Source: CAZYSK01 sp964649415 (lineage in GTDB: Bacteria > Chloroflexota > Anaerolineae > B4-G1). Taken from it: a DNA stretch of 64,000 nucleotides. The notes under the pieces are model-generated. The model had not been told where the DNA came from, searched no databases, and was given only the letters and a program-made list of their open reading frames with translations. The position numbers were made by a program, and so were the translations under genes. This document shows, in pieces, positions 30,429-38,983 of the stretch. The stretch is from contig CAZYSK010000026.1 of the NCBI GenBank assembly GCA_964649415.1, forward strand, positions 6,160 to 70,159. Reading direction: 5' to 3'. Every line of letters begins with the position of its first letter. The first letter of the stretch is position 1.

Positions 30429-32129
30429 ATGCCGAACGACTTGGTAAAGCATATCCAGCAGATTGAGCTGTTTGCCGAGCTCAGACGGGACGACCTGAAG
30501 GCGGTCGCCAACCTGGTCCGGCGCGAGAAGTACGAGGCCGGGGAGCTCGTCTGCCGCCAGGGGGAGAACGGCCACTCGGTTTACATCGTCGAGAGCGGCG
30601 AACTGCGCGTCCTGCACATTGACGCCCAGGGCATCGAGCACGAAGTGGACACACTGGAGCCCGGCGAGCACTTCGGAGAGACCTCGCTCCTGCTGGGCGA
30701 GCCGCGCGATGCTACTGTCGAGGCCATTGAGGACACTGTCTTGCTCCGGCTGCATCGGGATGAGTTCGATCCGTTGCAGGACGAACGGCCATGGATGCGC
30801 AATCGTCTGCAAATGCGTCCCGACGTGGCGCAGAAACACCGTGTCCGGCGACTCCGGTTCAAGTGGCAGGACCCGGACGAGGTTGTCGTCGTCAGCGAGC
30901 ACAGACACAATGCGCTACTGGTCCGCACGCTCTTGGTCCCCGGACTCTTGGTCGTAGCAATCGTGGTGGGCTGCGGCTATTGGTACTCGCAGTCTGCCTC
31001 GATCAGGTCCCTGATCTGCGCCTTCGATCTGTGCCTGATCCCGCTGGGGCTCAGTCTGTACTTGGCCGTGGACCACTTGGACGACATCTATATAGTGACG
31101 AACAAGCGGGTGGTGCGGAGGGAGCAGACACCCTTTGGGCGGGAGTCCCGCGTCGAGGCACCGCTGCGCACGATCCAAGATATCCAGGAATCGCGCATAG
31201 GACCGTGGGCCAGGGCCTTCGACTTCGGCAATTTGATCATCGAGACCGCCGGGGAGCGGGGACACGTCGCCTTCAGTGAAGTGTCCAATCCGGGCAGCAT
31301 ACGGGAGATCATTTTCGAGCAAAGGGAACGCATGGCGGCCGGGGTCAAGGTCGCGGAACGGGCGGCCATCCGCGATGACATGCGACGCTACTTCGACCGC
31401 CAATACCGGCGGGGGGAAGCCCCCGCGCCAACTCCCGCTGCCGACGACAAGCGGCGCAGGGCGAGGACCCTTGAGGCGCTTCGCGTGCCCTTGCACGTCT
31501 TTCGCTACTTCCTGCCCGCGCTGCGCTACGAGGAAGGCAACACGATCACCTGGCGCAAGCACTGGATCGCGCTTATCAAACCTGTCGCGCTTCCCACGTT
31601 GCTCATACTCGTTGCCAGCGTCGCCGCCGTTCTGGTGCTCACGCTGGGACCTTGGAGGACGCTTCCTGTCGCGATCGGATACGGCATAGTCATCGCCATC
31701 CTATTCCCCTGGTGGCTGTGGCGATTCGATGACTGGCAGAATGACATCTACCAGGTGACCTTCACGCGCATCATTGACGTCGAGCGGCTGCCTCTGTTCC
31801 AGCGCGAGGAACGCCGCGAGGCCAGTCTGGGCATGATCCAGAACATCAGCCTTGAAGTCCCCAGTTTTCTGGGGAGAGTGCTCAACTATGGGTCGGTGAC
31901 TATTGAGACGGCCGGCGCGGGCGCTTTCACGTTTGACCTGGTCAAGGACCCCAGCGGGGTACAAGCCGAGATCTTCCGCCGCATGGAGGCGTTTCAGAAG
32001 CGCCAGGATCAGCAAGCCGCGGAGCGCCGGCGCTACGAGATGCTCGATTGGTTTGCCGTTTACGACCGGATGCGCCGTTCATCGTCTTCCGCCGCCCGGC
32101 CACCGATCCCACGCCAACAGGAGACTTGA
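30429..32129 (+). CDS. Membrane protein with N-terminal cyclic-nucleotide-binding domain and two bacterial PH domains
   Basis: A 566-residue protein. Residues 10-115 form a cNMP-binding domain (LFAELRRDDLKAVANLVRRE, RQGENGHSVYIVESGELRVL, PGEHFGETSLLLGEPRDATV). The phosphate-binding cassette FGETSLLLGEPRDAT has the Arg expected for nucleotide binding. Two copies of a unit follow, each with two transmembrane helices and a bPH domain: first DIYIVTNKRVVRREQTPFGR with IQDIQESRIGPWARAFDFGN; second DIYQVTFTRIIDVERLPLFQ with IQNISLEVPSFLGRVLNYGS. A 3-residue-rich Lys/Arg linker lies between. A cNMP-controlled membrane scaffold is inferred. The def gene starts 4 bases after the stop. Confidence 0.82.
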   Translation: MPNDLVKHIQQIELFAELRRDDLKAVANLVRREKYEAGELVCRQGENGHSVYIVESGELRVLHIDAQGIEHEVDTLEPGEHFGETSLLLGEPRDATVEAIEDTVLLRLHRDEFDPLQDERPWMRNRLQMRPDVAQKHRVRRLRFKWQDPDEVVVVSEHRHNALLVRTLLVPGLLVVAIVVGCGYWYSQSASIRSLICAFDLCLIPLGLSLYLAVDHLDDIYIVTNKRVVRREQTPFGRESRVEAPLRTIQDIQESRIGPWARAFDFGNLIIETAGERGHVAFSEVSNPGSIREIIFEQRERMAAGVKVAERAAIRDDMRRYFDRQYRRGEAPAPTPAADDKRRRARTLEALRVPLHVFRYFLPALRYEEGNTITWRKHWIALIKPVALPTLLILVASVAAVLVLTLGPWRTLPVAIGYGIVIAILFPWWLWRFDDWQNDIYQVTFTRIIDVERLPLFQREERREASLGMIQNISLEVPSFLGRVLNYGSVTIETAGAGAFTFDLVKDPSGVQAEIFRRMEAFQKRQDQQAAERRRYEMLDWFAVYDRMRRSSSSAARPPIPRQQET

Positions 32130-32133
32130 GTGT

Positions 32134-32700
32134 ATGTCCATACGCCAGATTGTGTTTTCCGATGACCCGTTGCTGCGCAAGAAGTCGCGCCATCTGCGCC
32201 GTGTGACCCCTACCGTGCACCAACTTATCGACGACATGGTCGAGACGATGGAGGCGGCCGATGGCATCGGCCTGGCTGCGATCCAGGTTGGGGTACCGGA
32301 GCGCGTCATCGTGGTTCAGTTGCCCGATGACGGGGAGGATCCGAAGAGCGGCGAACTCTATGCGCTCATCAACCCCGAACTGGCGCGCACATCCCGTGAG
32401 ATAGAAGACGGGATCGAGGGCTGCCTCTCCATTCCCGGTTTCGTGGGGGAGGTGCCGCGCCACCACGCCGTCACTGTCAAGGGGCTCGACCGGCACGGGC
32501 GGCGCGTGCGCGTCAAGGCGCAGGGGCTGCTTGCCCGTGTCTTTCAGCACGAGATTGACCACTGCGACGGAGTCCTCTTCATTGACCGGGTCGAGGACCC
32601 CGAGAAGATCTGGCCGGTGCCTGAAGGGGAAGAGGAGGCGGCGGAGGCCGCACAGGAAGTGCCCGACGAGGTGAGAGAAAGCGGGGCACACAGCATATAG
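32134..32700 (+). CDS. def: Peptide deformylase
   Basis: A 188-residue protein. ATG 32134 lies 10 bases after AGGAG, just past the previous stop. All three metal-site motifs are present: GIGLAAIQVG (about residues 44-53), EGCLSIPGF (about 98), and QHEIDHCDG (about 137). It removes the N-formyl group from nascent proteins using Fe or Zn. The C-terminus carries an acidic extension (EGEEEAAEAAQEVPDEVRE) beyond the catalytic domain, seen in some Chloroflexota enzymes. The ECF ATPase gene starts 11 bases downstream. Confidence 0.95.
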   Translation: MSIRQIVFSDDPLLRKKSRHLRRVTPTVHQLIDDMVETMEAADGIGLAAIQVGVPERVIVVQLPDDGEDPKSGELYALINPELARTSREIEDGIEGCLSIPGFVGEVPRHHAVTVKGLDRHGRRVRVKAQGLLARVFQHEIDHCDGVLFIDRVEDPEKIWPVPEGEEEAAEAAQEVPDEVRESGAHSI

Positions 32701-32711
32701 CAGGGGGTAGC

Positions 32712-34379
32712 TTGTCTCAAGAGCACGCCGCCGTTTCTCCCTTGATCGTCGAGGGGCTCACATTTCGCTATCGGTCTCGGCCCGATCCGGCACTGGATGA
32801 CGTGTCGCTGACGTTGGAGCGTGGCGAGCTTCTGCTCGTCGCCGGCGCCAGCGGTTGTGGCAAGACGACGCTCATCCGTTGTATCAATGGTCTGATCCCT
32901 CGCAGCTACAAGGGCGAACTGAGCGGCCGGATCACCCTACAAGGCCAGGACACGGCAGGGCTCTCCCTGGCGCGCATCTCTCAGATCGTCGGCACGGTGC
33001 TGCAGGATCCAGAGCGGCAGATACTGGGCGCCCACGTCCACACGGAGGTGGCTTTTGGCCTGGAGAACCTGGGCCTGCCCCGCGAGGAGATCAGGCAGCG
33101 AGTGGATGAGGCGCTCGCATACCTTGGCATCTCTGACCTGCGCGACCGGGAGACGTTCTACCTGTCCGGTGGGGAGAAGCAGAAGGTCGCCCTTGCCGGC
33201 GTGCTGGCGATGCGCCCCAGCATTCTCCTGCTGGATGAGCCACTGGCCAGCCTCGATCCCTCCAGTGCGCAGGAGGCCCTGGCCCTTTTCCGCCGCCTGG
33301 CCGACGAGGGCATCAGCATTTTTCTGGTCGAGCATCGTGTCGAGGACGCGCTGAACATCCGCCCCGACCGGGTGCTCTTTATGCAGGAGGGTAGGATCAC
33401 CTACCACGGCTCCCTGGATGGTCTGATGGACGTGGCGGACTACCGGCAGGTGAAACTGCCCGCACCTGTCGTGATCCAGCGCGCCGCCGGCGCTCCGCCT
33501 TCGGCATTCGAGGCGGCTATCCAGCCGGATGGTCGCGAGCCGCTGATCACCTTTGAGGACGTGTCCTTCGCCTACGGGGATGGGCCGATGGTCATCCAGG
33601 ACGTCAACCTGACGGTCCGCCGGGGCGACATCGTCGCCGTCCTCGGCCCCAACGGTGTGGGCAAGACCACGCTCATCAAGCACGCCATCGGCCTGTTGAA
33701 GCCGAAACAGGGCCGGGTGCTGGTCGAGGGGCAAGACACCAGGGAGATGAGCGTCGCCCAGATCGCGCACACGCTGGGCTACGTTTTCCAGAGCCCCAGC
33801 CACATGCTTTTCGCGCCCACCGTGCGGGAGGAACTCGCCTTCGGTCCCAATAACCTGGGCTACGATGAGGAGACCGTTGCACAAGGGGTGGATCGAGCGG
33901 TGGAGATCGTCAACCTACCCGGCCTGGAGGACTATCCACCGCTGGCCCTCTCATTCGGACAGCAGAAGCGGGTCAGTATCGCGGCCATCCTGGCCATGCG
34001 CTCCCGCATCCTGGTGATGGACGAGCCCACTGCTGGCCAGGACTACTGGAACTACATGGCCTTCATGAATTCCATCCTTCAGATGCCCGGCTTTGAGGCC
34101 GTTCTCTTCATCACCCACGATCTGGACCTGGCGATCTGCTACGCCAATCGGGTCGTGCTGATGCACGACGGACAAGTCGCGGGAGACGGTGCGCCGGCTC
34201 AGGTGTTGACCGACTCCAGACTGCTGCAGCGGTGCCGTCTGGTGCCGACCTCTCTGCTGCAGGCAAATTTGGAACACTTGCCGAGCACGGGGCGCTTCAT
34301 GTCGGCCGAGGCGTTGGCCCACGTCATCGCGGATGCTCCCTCTTCCACGTACACCGAATCGGGTGTATCGGTGTTGTAG
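32712..34379 (+). CDS. ECF transporter fused double ATPase (EcfA-EcfA')
   Basis: A 555-residue protein from TTG 32712 directly after AGGGGGTAGC. It contains two complete ABC ATPase domains. First: Walker A GASGCGKTT (about residue 46), signature LSGGEKQKVALAGVL, Walker B ILLLDEPLASLDP. Second (from about residue 275): GPNGVGKTT, LSFGQQKRVSIAAIL with a modified signature (FGQQ), and ILVMDEPTAGQD. Q-loops appear in VLQDPERQILG and VFQSPSHMLFAP, as usual in ECF ATPases. The two halves are the equivalents of EcfA and EcfA' and energise uptake of a micronutrient with the S and T components encoded downstream. Confidence 0.92.
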   Translation: MSQEHAAVSPLIVEGLTFRYRSRPDPALDDVSLTLERGELLLVAGASGCGKTTLIRCINGLIPRSYKGELSGRITLQGQDTAGLSLARISQIVGTVLQDPERQILGAHVHTEVAFGLENLGLPREEIRQRVDEALAYLGISDLRDRETFYLSGGEKQKVALAGVLAMRPSILLLDEPLASLDPSSAQEALALFRRLADEGISIFLVEHRVEDALNIRPDRVLFMQEGRITYHGSLDGLMDVADYRQVKLPAPVVIQRAAGAPPSAFEAAIQPDGREPLITFEDVSFAYGDGPMVIQDVNLTVRRGDIVAVLGPNGVGKTTLIKHAIGLLKPKQGRVLVEGQDTREMSVAQIAHTLGYVFQSPSHMLFAPTVREELAFGPNNLGYDEETVAQGVDRAVEIVNLPGLEDYPPLALSFGQQKRVSIAAILAMRSRILVMDEPTAGQDYWNYMAFMNSILQMPGFEAVLFITHDLDLAICYANRVVLMHDGQVAGDGAPAQVLTDSRLLQRCRLVPTSLLQANLEHLPSTGRFMSAEALAHVIADAPSSTYTESGVSVL

Positions 34380-34561
34380 GAGTCGTAGGAGAGGGGCCCG
34401 ATCGGGTGGTTATCAGGGGGCATGCCAGAGGGGGACCAGGACAGTGGAAAGCGAGGTGATGTGCAGGAATAGCCAACTAAGCAGATACCAATGTTTCATC
34501 CGGTTCGGATACTAACAGACATAGGTATTCTCACGTATGCTTATCAGTTAAGGAGGGGAAA

Positions 34562-35467
34562 ATGACCACTCAAGGATTCACTAAGAACAAGGCTGTCGTT
34601 TGGCTTATCGTGCTGGTCGTGATCGTTGTGTTCCTGGCGCTGGCCAGCCTGTTGACCAGCGGCGACAAGATCCAGGGACTGGCGCCCATCGGCGTCACGG
34701 CCATCGGTTTGATCGGCGTATTTGTCGTCTATCTCGTCACGGCGCAGAGCGATGCCTGGGCAGTGGGCACACGCCAGGTCGTCTACATGGCCATCGGCGC
34801 GGCGCTGTACGGCGTCTTCAACTACATCTTCAACACCATCCCGATGCCGTCCGTCAGCCAGGTGGCGCTGCGTCCGTCCATCTGCATCCCCGTCTTCTTT
34901 GGCTACGTCTTCGGGCCGGTGGTTGGCTTCTTCACCGGGGTCGTAGGCAACATCCTGGGTGACTTCATGACCGGCTGGGGCGTGTACCCGGCCTGGGACA
35001 TCGGGAACGGCCTGATCGGAATGGTGCCGGGGTTGGTGATGCTCTTTGCAGACAAGAAGCGTAGCCTCAACTTCCTGACAGGGTTGGTCGCTGTGCTCGT
35101 TGCTCTCGTGGCCGTTCTGATCCTCGTCAACCCGCAGGTTCCAGGGCCGTGGACAGGCGAGATTGAGGACTTCTCCTTCTGGGCCTGGGCCTTCATCATC
35201 GGGGGCGTCGTGGTGATCGTCGGGCGTTTCGTGCTGCAGGGGGTGAGCGTGGATCTGGCGGCCATCAACCTGTGGGGGACGTTGGGCATCATCGTCGGCA
35301 TCGGCTTCGCTGCCCTCTCCGACATCTGGATCAACGGCTACAGCTTCGCCACGGCCATCATCGGGGAGTTTGCTCCGGCCGCCGGACCCAACATCCTCAA
35401 CTCGATGATCCTCGCTCCCATCCTGCTGGCCGCCTACCAGGCGATCCAGTCTCGTACCGGTCGCTAG
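34562..35467 (+). CDS. ECF transporter substrate-binding (S) component
   Basis: A 301-residue membrane protein, longer than usual S components (about 180-220). ATG 34562 follows AAGGAGGGG. There are two N-terminal helices, then the S-component core with VYMAIGAALYGVFNYIF, SICIPVFFGYVFGPVVGFFT and GNILGDFMTGWGVYPAWDIG. Two further hydrophobic segments near 170-225 form an insertion. The substrate is unknown; the GDFMTGWGVYPAWDIGNGLI segment is typical of vitamin and queuosine-type S components. The 182-base leader from 34380 has no recognised riboswitch, though a leader with GC-rich stretches is present. The T component follows after 43 bases. Confidence 0.8.
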   Translation: MTTQGFTKNKAVVWLIVLVVIVVFLALASLLTSGDKIQGLAPIGVTAIGLIGVFVVYLVTAQSDAWAVGTRQVVYMAIGAALYGVFNYIFNTIPMPSVSQVALRPSICIPVFFGYVFGPVVGFFTGVVGNILGDFMTGWGVYPAWDIGNGLIGMVPGLVMLFADKKRSLNFLTGLVAVLVALVAVLILVNPQVPGPWTGEIEDFSFWAWAFIIGGVVVIVGRFVLQGVSVDLAAINLWGTLGIIVGIGFAALSDIWINGYSFATAIIGEFAPAAGPNILNSMILAPILLAAYQAIQSRTGR

Positions 35468-35510
35468 CCGAGGGCCGGCAGGAGACCCGATAGGACAGGA
35501 GGATGATGAA

Positions 35511-36389
35511 TTGCTGATCGCTTGGCGTTATCGTGAACGGGATACCATCGTCCAGCGCCTGGACCCACGCGCGCGCATCATCTACATGCTGGTCATGCTC
35601 TTCTCCGTCATCCAGTTCTGGGACCTGCGCATCCTGCTCGTTTTTCTGGGGCTGGCCTTCCTTCAGTTCGCGCTCGCCAAGCTCACCTGGCGGGAGACAC
35701 GCCGGACGTGGATCCTCATCAGCTTCATCATCCTCTTCATGACGATTCTGACGTTCTTCACCGGGAGGGGTGGGGTGAACTACGCGTATCACGAGGAGCA
35801 CCTCATCGCCCGCCTCGGCCCCGTCTCAATCCCCGTGGTCGGGTGGCAGCTTGCTTTGAACATCACCGCCGAGAAGACGGTCTTCGCTCTCAGCCAGCTC
35901 ATCCGGATGTACGCCATCACCGTCATGGCGATCATCATCCCGTACACGGTGAATCCCAGTCTCTACGGCGTCACGTTCCGGGGCCTGGGCCTGCCCGATA
36001 AGTTCGCCTACGCCATGGACCTGGCGTTTCGCTTCGTGCCCACGCTGGGGCGTGACTTCAGCATCACGCTGGACTCACAGCGCGCCAGGGGGTACGAGGT
36101 GGAGAAGCTCTCGGGCGGCATCCTGGCCCAGATTCGCAAACTGGCACCGCTGCTCGTGCCGGTGACCATCAACGCCATCGTCGGTGCGGAGGACATCATT
36201 GACGCGATGGATCTGCGGGCCTTTGGGATTGGCCCGCGCACGTGGGTACACCAGCTCCACTATCGCCGCGCCGACAAGGTGCTCATCGCGGGCGGCGTGC
36301 TGATCTTCGTCGCCTCGACCATCCTGGCCTTCGTAGGCGTCGGCGACTTGTGGGTGCCCGAGGTGCTGCTGCGCCTGGCCGCGGGCTGA
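35511..36389 (+). CDS. ecfT: ECF transporter transmembrane (T) component
   Basis: A 292-residue protein. TTG 35511 lies 8 bases after ACAGGAGG. The N-terminal helix bundle (YMLVMLFSVIQFWDLRILLV) and six or so hydrophobic segments are followed by the coupling helices, where the family's Ala-Arg-Gly motif occurs in DSQRARGYEVEKLSGG (about residue 193), and a second, altered version AMDLRAFGIGPRTW (about residue 229). These helices contact the ATPases. It completes the ECF set ATPases-S-T. The gene ends against a convergent por operon with a bidirectional hairpin between. Confidence 0.9.
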   Translation: MLIAWRYRERDTIVQRLDPRARIIYMLVMLFSVIQFWDLRILLVFLGLAFLQFALAKLTWRETRRTWILISFIILFMTILTFFTGRGGVNYAYHEEHLIARLGPVSIPVVGWQLALNITAEKTVFALSQLIRMYAITVMAIIIPYTVNPSLYGVTFRGLGLPDKFAYAMDLAFRFVPTLGRDFSITLDSQRARGYEVEKLSGGILAQIRKLAPLLVPVTINAIVGAEDIIDAMDLRAFGIGPRTWVHQLHYRRADKVLIAGGVLIFVASTILAFVGVGDLWVPEVLLRLAAG

Positions 36390-36398
36390 AACGCAAGA

Positions 36399-36460
36399 AA
36401 CCAGGTTTCTGTTGTCCAAACAGCGGGCCGCCCCGTGACCACGAAGGCCACGGGGCGGCT
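36399..36460. terminator. Bidirectional hairpins between ecfT and porB
   Basis: AGAAACC-A-GGTTTCT (36399-36413) is followed by an 11-bp stem GCCGCCCCGTG (36427-36437) with 36449-36459 around an 11-base loop. It serves convergent genes: plus-strand ecfT and minus-strand porB. Confidence 0.7.
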
Positions 36461-36481
36461 CACTCCTCCTTTAGGTGAGGG

Positions 36482-37417
36482 CTATGCCTCGCCGCACAGG
36501 TGCAGCAGGCGCTCCCACCGCCGGTCAACTTCTCGCTGCATTTTCTCAATCATGTGCTCGTTCTCCGGTCGGAAGAGATGGCGGAACCGGCCCTGCCGCT
36601 TCAGCCACGTCACCACCGGCAGCTTCTCCTTCGGCTTGTAGGTCAGCCGCCACTCGCCATCCTCCACCTCGAACAGCGGCCAGTAGCAGGTGTCCAACGC
36701 CAACTGGGTGATCTCAATCGTCTCGTCCGTCCCGTGACGCCAGCCACGGTTGCAGGAGGAGAGCACGTTCATGAAAGCCGGCCCGCCGCAGTTCACCGCC
36801 TTGCGGGTCTTCTTCATCAGATCGCGCCACTGGCTGGGGGCAGCCTGCGCCACGTAGGGAATGTTATGGGCGGCAATAATGGCGGTCAGGTCCTTGCGGT
36901 ACTGCTGCTTGCCGGGGATGACCTTGCCCGCCGGCGATGTCGTGGTGCTTGCGCCATACGGGGTCGCGCTGGAGCGCTGGATGCCGGTGTTCATGTACGC
37001 CCCGTTGTCGTAGCAGACGTAGAGGAACTGGTGCCCGCGCTCAACCGCGCCTGACAGGGCCTGGATGCCGATGTCGTAGGTGCCGCCATCGCCGCCGAAG
37101 GCGATGAACTTCACGTTCTGTTCAGGCATCTTCCCCTGGCGCACCAGGCTGCGATAGGCAGCCTCGACGCCGCTGATGGTCGAGGCGGCGTTCTCGAAGG
37201 CATTGTGAATCCACGGCACCCGCCATGCGGTGTAGGGGTAGATCGTCGTCCCTACCTCGAGGCAACCGGTCGCATTGGCGATGACCACCGGATCGTCAAT
37301 CGCTGCCAGCATCTGTCGCACGATAATCGTAGCGCCGCAGCCTGCACACAACCGGTGTCCCGGTGCCAGCCGATCCGGGCGCTTGGATAGCTCCTTAGGT
37401 GTTAATTTTGTCGCCAT
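36482..37417 (-). CDS. porB: 2-oxoacid (pyruvate):ferredoxin oxidoreductase beta subunit
   Basis: A 311-residue protein. ATG 37417 is 7 bases after GGAGGAG. N-terminal cysteines in GHRLCAGCGATIIVRQML ligate the proximal Fe-S cluster; a further Cys lies in NATGCLEVGTTIYPY. The thiamine-pyrophosphate motif is FIAFGGDGGTYDIGIQAL, continuing to YDNGAYMNTGIQRSSATP. With alpha, gamma and delta subunits it oxidises pyruvate to acetyl-CoA with ferredoxin, a key anaerobic reaction that also runs in reverse. It is the last gene of the por operon. Confidence 0.93.
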   Translation of the reverse strand: MATKLTPKELSKRPDRLAPGHRLCAGCGATIIVRQMLAAIDDPVVIANATGCLEVGTTIYPYTAWRVPWIHNAFENAASTISGVEAAYRSLVRQGKMPEQNVKFIAFGGDGGTYDIGIQALSGAVERGHQFLYVCYDNGAYMNTGIQRSSATPYGASTTTSPAGKVIPGKQQYRKDLTAIIAAHNIPYVAQAAPSQWRDLMKKTRKAVNCGGPAFMNVLSSCNRGWRHGTDETIEITQLALDTCYWPLFEVEDGEWRLTYKPKEKLPVVTWLKRQGRFRHLFRPENEHMIEKMQREVDRRWERLLHLCGEA

Positions 37418-37430
37418 AGTGCTCCTCCAC

Positions 37431-38618
37431 CTACTCCCGCACACTCAAGAACGTCACCATCTGTTCTACCTGGCCCGTCTCGGCGGTCTTGAGCGCGTCC
37501 CGGAAGACCCGTTCGATCTCACCCGGCAGGATGTCCCGCCCGCCCAAGCCGTAGACGTAGTCGGCGACCGGCATCTGCACTCCGTGAACCGTCAGCGCGG
37601 CCACGATCTCCAGGAACAGGGGGCCGGTGTTCTCCATCGCGCCAAACGAGATAGAGCGGTCCATCACGGCCACCGCTTTGAGATGGCTCAGCACCTCCAC
37701 CAATTCCTTCGCTGGGAAGGGGCGGAAGACGCGCGGCTTGAGCAGCCCCACCTTCAGCCCTTCGCTCCGCAGTTGATCCACCACGACCTTGACCGTCCCG
37801 GCCGTCGAGTTGGCAGCAATCACCGCCACCTCGGCATCCTCCAAGCGGTATGGCTCGAACAGGCCGTAATCGCGGTTGAACTTCTTGTTGAACTCCTCGG
37901 ACACGTCCAGGATCACCTGCTGGGAGTTCTCCATCGCCTCGACCTGCTGCCGCTTGTGCTCGTAGTAATAGTCGTAGAAATCCAGCGGGCCGTAGGTCTT
38001 GGGCTTCTCCAGGTCCAGCAGCGACCACTCGGCGCGGTACTGGCCGACGAAGTCCCTCACGTCGGCGTCCTCGAAGATCTCTACTCGCTCCATCCCGTGA
38101 CTGGTGATGAACCCATCCTGGCAAACCGCCACCGGGAGCAACACGTCGGAGTGCTCGCCGATGCGCACGGCCTGGATGAGATTGTCGTACGCTTCCTGCC
38201 CGTTTTCGGAGAAGAGAATGATCCACCCACTGTCCCGTATACCCATCACATCGGAGTGGTCGCAGTGGATGTTGATCGGGGCCGAGAGCGCCCGATTGAC
38301 CAGGCTCATCGCAATGGGGCAGCGGTTGGAAGCGGCGATGTAGACGATCTCCCACATCAGCGCCAGGCCGTTGGCCGACGTGGCCGTCATCACCCGCGCC
38401 CCTGCCGCCGACGCGCCAACGCAGGCGCTCATCGCGCTGTGCTCACTCTCGACCGTCACGAACTCCGTATCCACCAGCCCATCGGAGACGAAGTCGGCGA
38501 ATTTCTGCACGGTGGAGGTCTGAGGAGTGATCGGGTAGGCGGCAACCACGTCGGGGTTGATCTGGCGCATCGCCGTGGCGACCGCTTCGTTTCCTTGCAA
38601 TGCTTCAAAATGGCTCAT
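37431..38618 (-). CDS. porA: 2-oxoacid (pyruvate):ferredoxin oxidoreductase alpha subunit
   Basis: A 395-residue protein. ATG 38618 (MSHFEALQGNEAVATAMRQI) follows AGGAG by 7 bases; the longer frame to 38789 overlaps porD and is not real. Family features: AAYPITPQTSTVQKFADFVS, the substrate-channel segment VESEHSAMSACVGASAAGAR, and domain VI-like YGLFEPYRLEDAEVAVIAAN. The TPP pyrimidine side is contributed by this subunit. It lies 4 bases downstream of porD in the transcript order porG-porD-porA-porB. Confidence 0.93.
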   Translation of the reverse strand: MSHFEALQGNEAVATAMRQINPDVVAAYPITPQTSTVQKFADFVSDGLVDTEFVTVESEHSAMSACVGASAAGARVMTATSANGLALMWEIVYIAASNRCPIAMSLVNRALSAPINIHCDHSDVMGIRDSGWIILFSENGQEAYDNLIQAVRIGEHSDVLLPVAVCQDGFITSHGMERVEIFEDADVRDFVGQYRAEWSLLDLEKPKTYGPLDFYDYYYEHKRQQVEAMENSQQVILDVSEEFNKKFNRDYGLFEPYRLEDAEVAVIAANSTAGTVKVVVDQLRSEGLKVGLLKPRVFRPFPAKELVEVLSHLKAVAVMDRSISFGAMENTGPLFLEIVAALTVHGVQMPVADYVYGLGGRDILPGEIERVFRDALKTAETGQVEQMVTFLSVRE

Positions 38619-38622
38619 CGTC

Positions 38623-38973
38623 TCACTCCTTGAACTTCCCTTCCTCGACCATGCGGATACACAGGCGTGGGTCATCCCGCTCCAGTTCCTCCCCGGCCTG
38701 CTTGACCACCTTGGCGTTGACGGGGCAGATGGACGCGCAGATACCACAGCCTTTGCAGTAGTCCAGGTTAAAGCCGGCCATCTTCTCATTCTCAGCGTCC
38801 ACCAGGATGCTGGAATCCGGGCAGAACAGCCAACACTGCATACAGTGAATGCAAGCGGCCTCCCCGCGCACCGGCCGGAAGGCCCGCCAGCCGCCCGTGA
38901 GGTACTCCATGGAGTTCCCTGCTTCCAGCACCATCCCGGCGATGGGAATATCTTTCCATCCTTTTTGTTCCAT
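38623..38973 (-). CDS. porD: 2-oxoacid:ferredoxin oxidoreductase delta (ferredoxin) subunit
   Basis: A 116-residue protein. ATG 38973 is 7 bases after AGGAG. Two [4Fe-4S] motifs, CIHCMQCWLFCPDSSI (about residues 54-69) and CKGCGICASICPVNA (about 88-102), make it the electron-carrying subunit of the complex. The N-terminal half (WKDIPIAGMVLEAGNSMEYL, TGGWRAFRPV) is the docking extension typical of PorD. The acidic-basic tail completes the protein without anomalies. Confidence 0.93.
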   Translation of the reverse strand: MEQKGWKDIPIAGMVLEAGNSMEYLTGGWRAFRPVRGEAACIHCMQCWLFCPDSSILVDAENEKMAGFNLDYCKGCGICASICPVNAKVVKQAGEELERDDPRLCIRMVEEGKFKE

Positions 38974-38983
38974 TGCGTGTCTC

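Noticed and set aside
34380..34561. TPP, cobalamin or other vitamin riboswitch before the ECF S component
   Set aside because: None of the conserved cores I know (for example the THI or B12 box) could be seen; a covariance search is needed to decide.
37275..38633. A 452-codon plus-strand ORF across porA
   Set aside because: Antisense to porA, whose product matches its family over the whole length.
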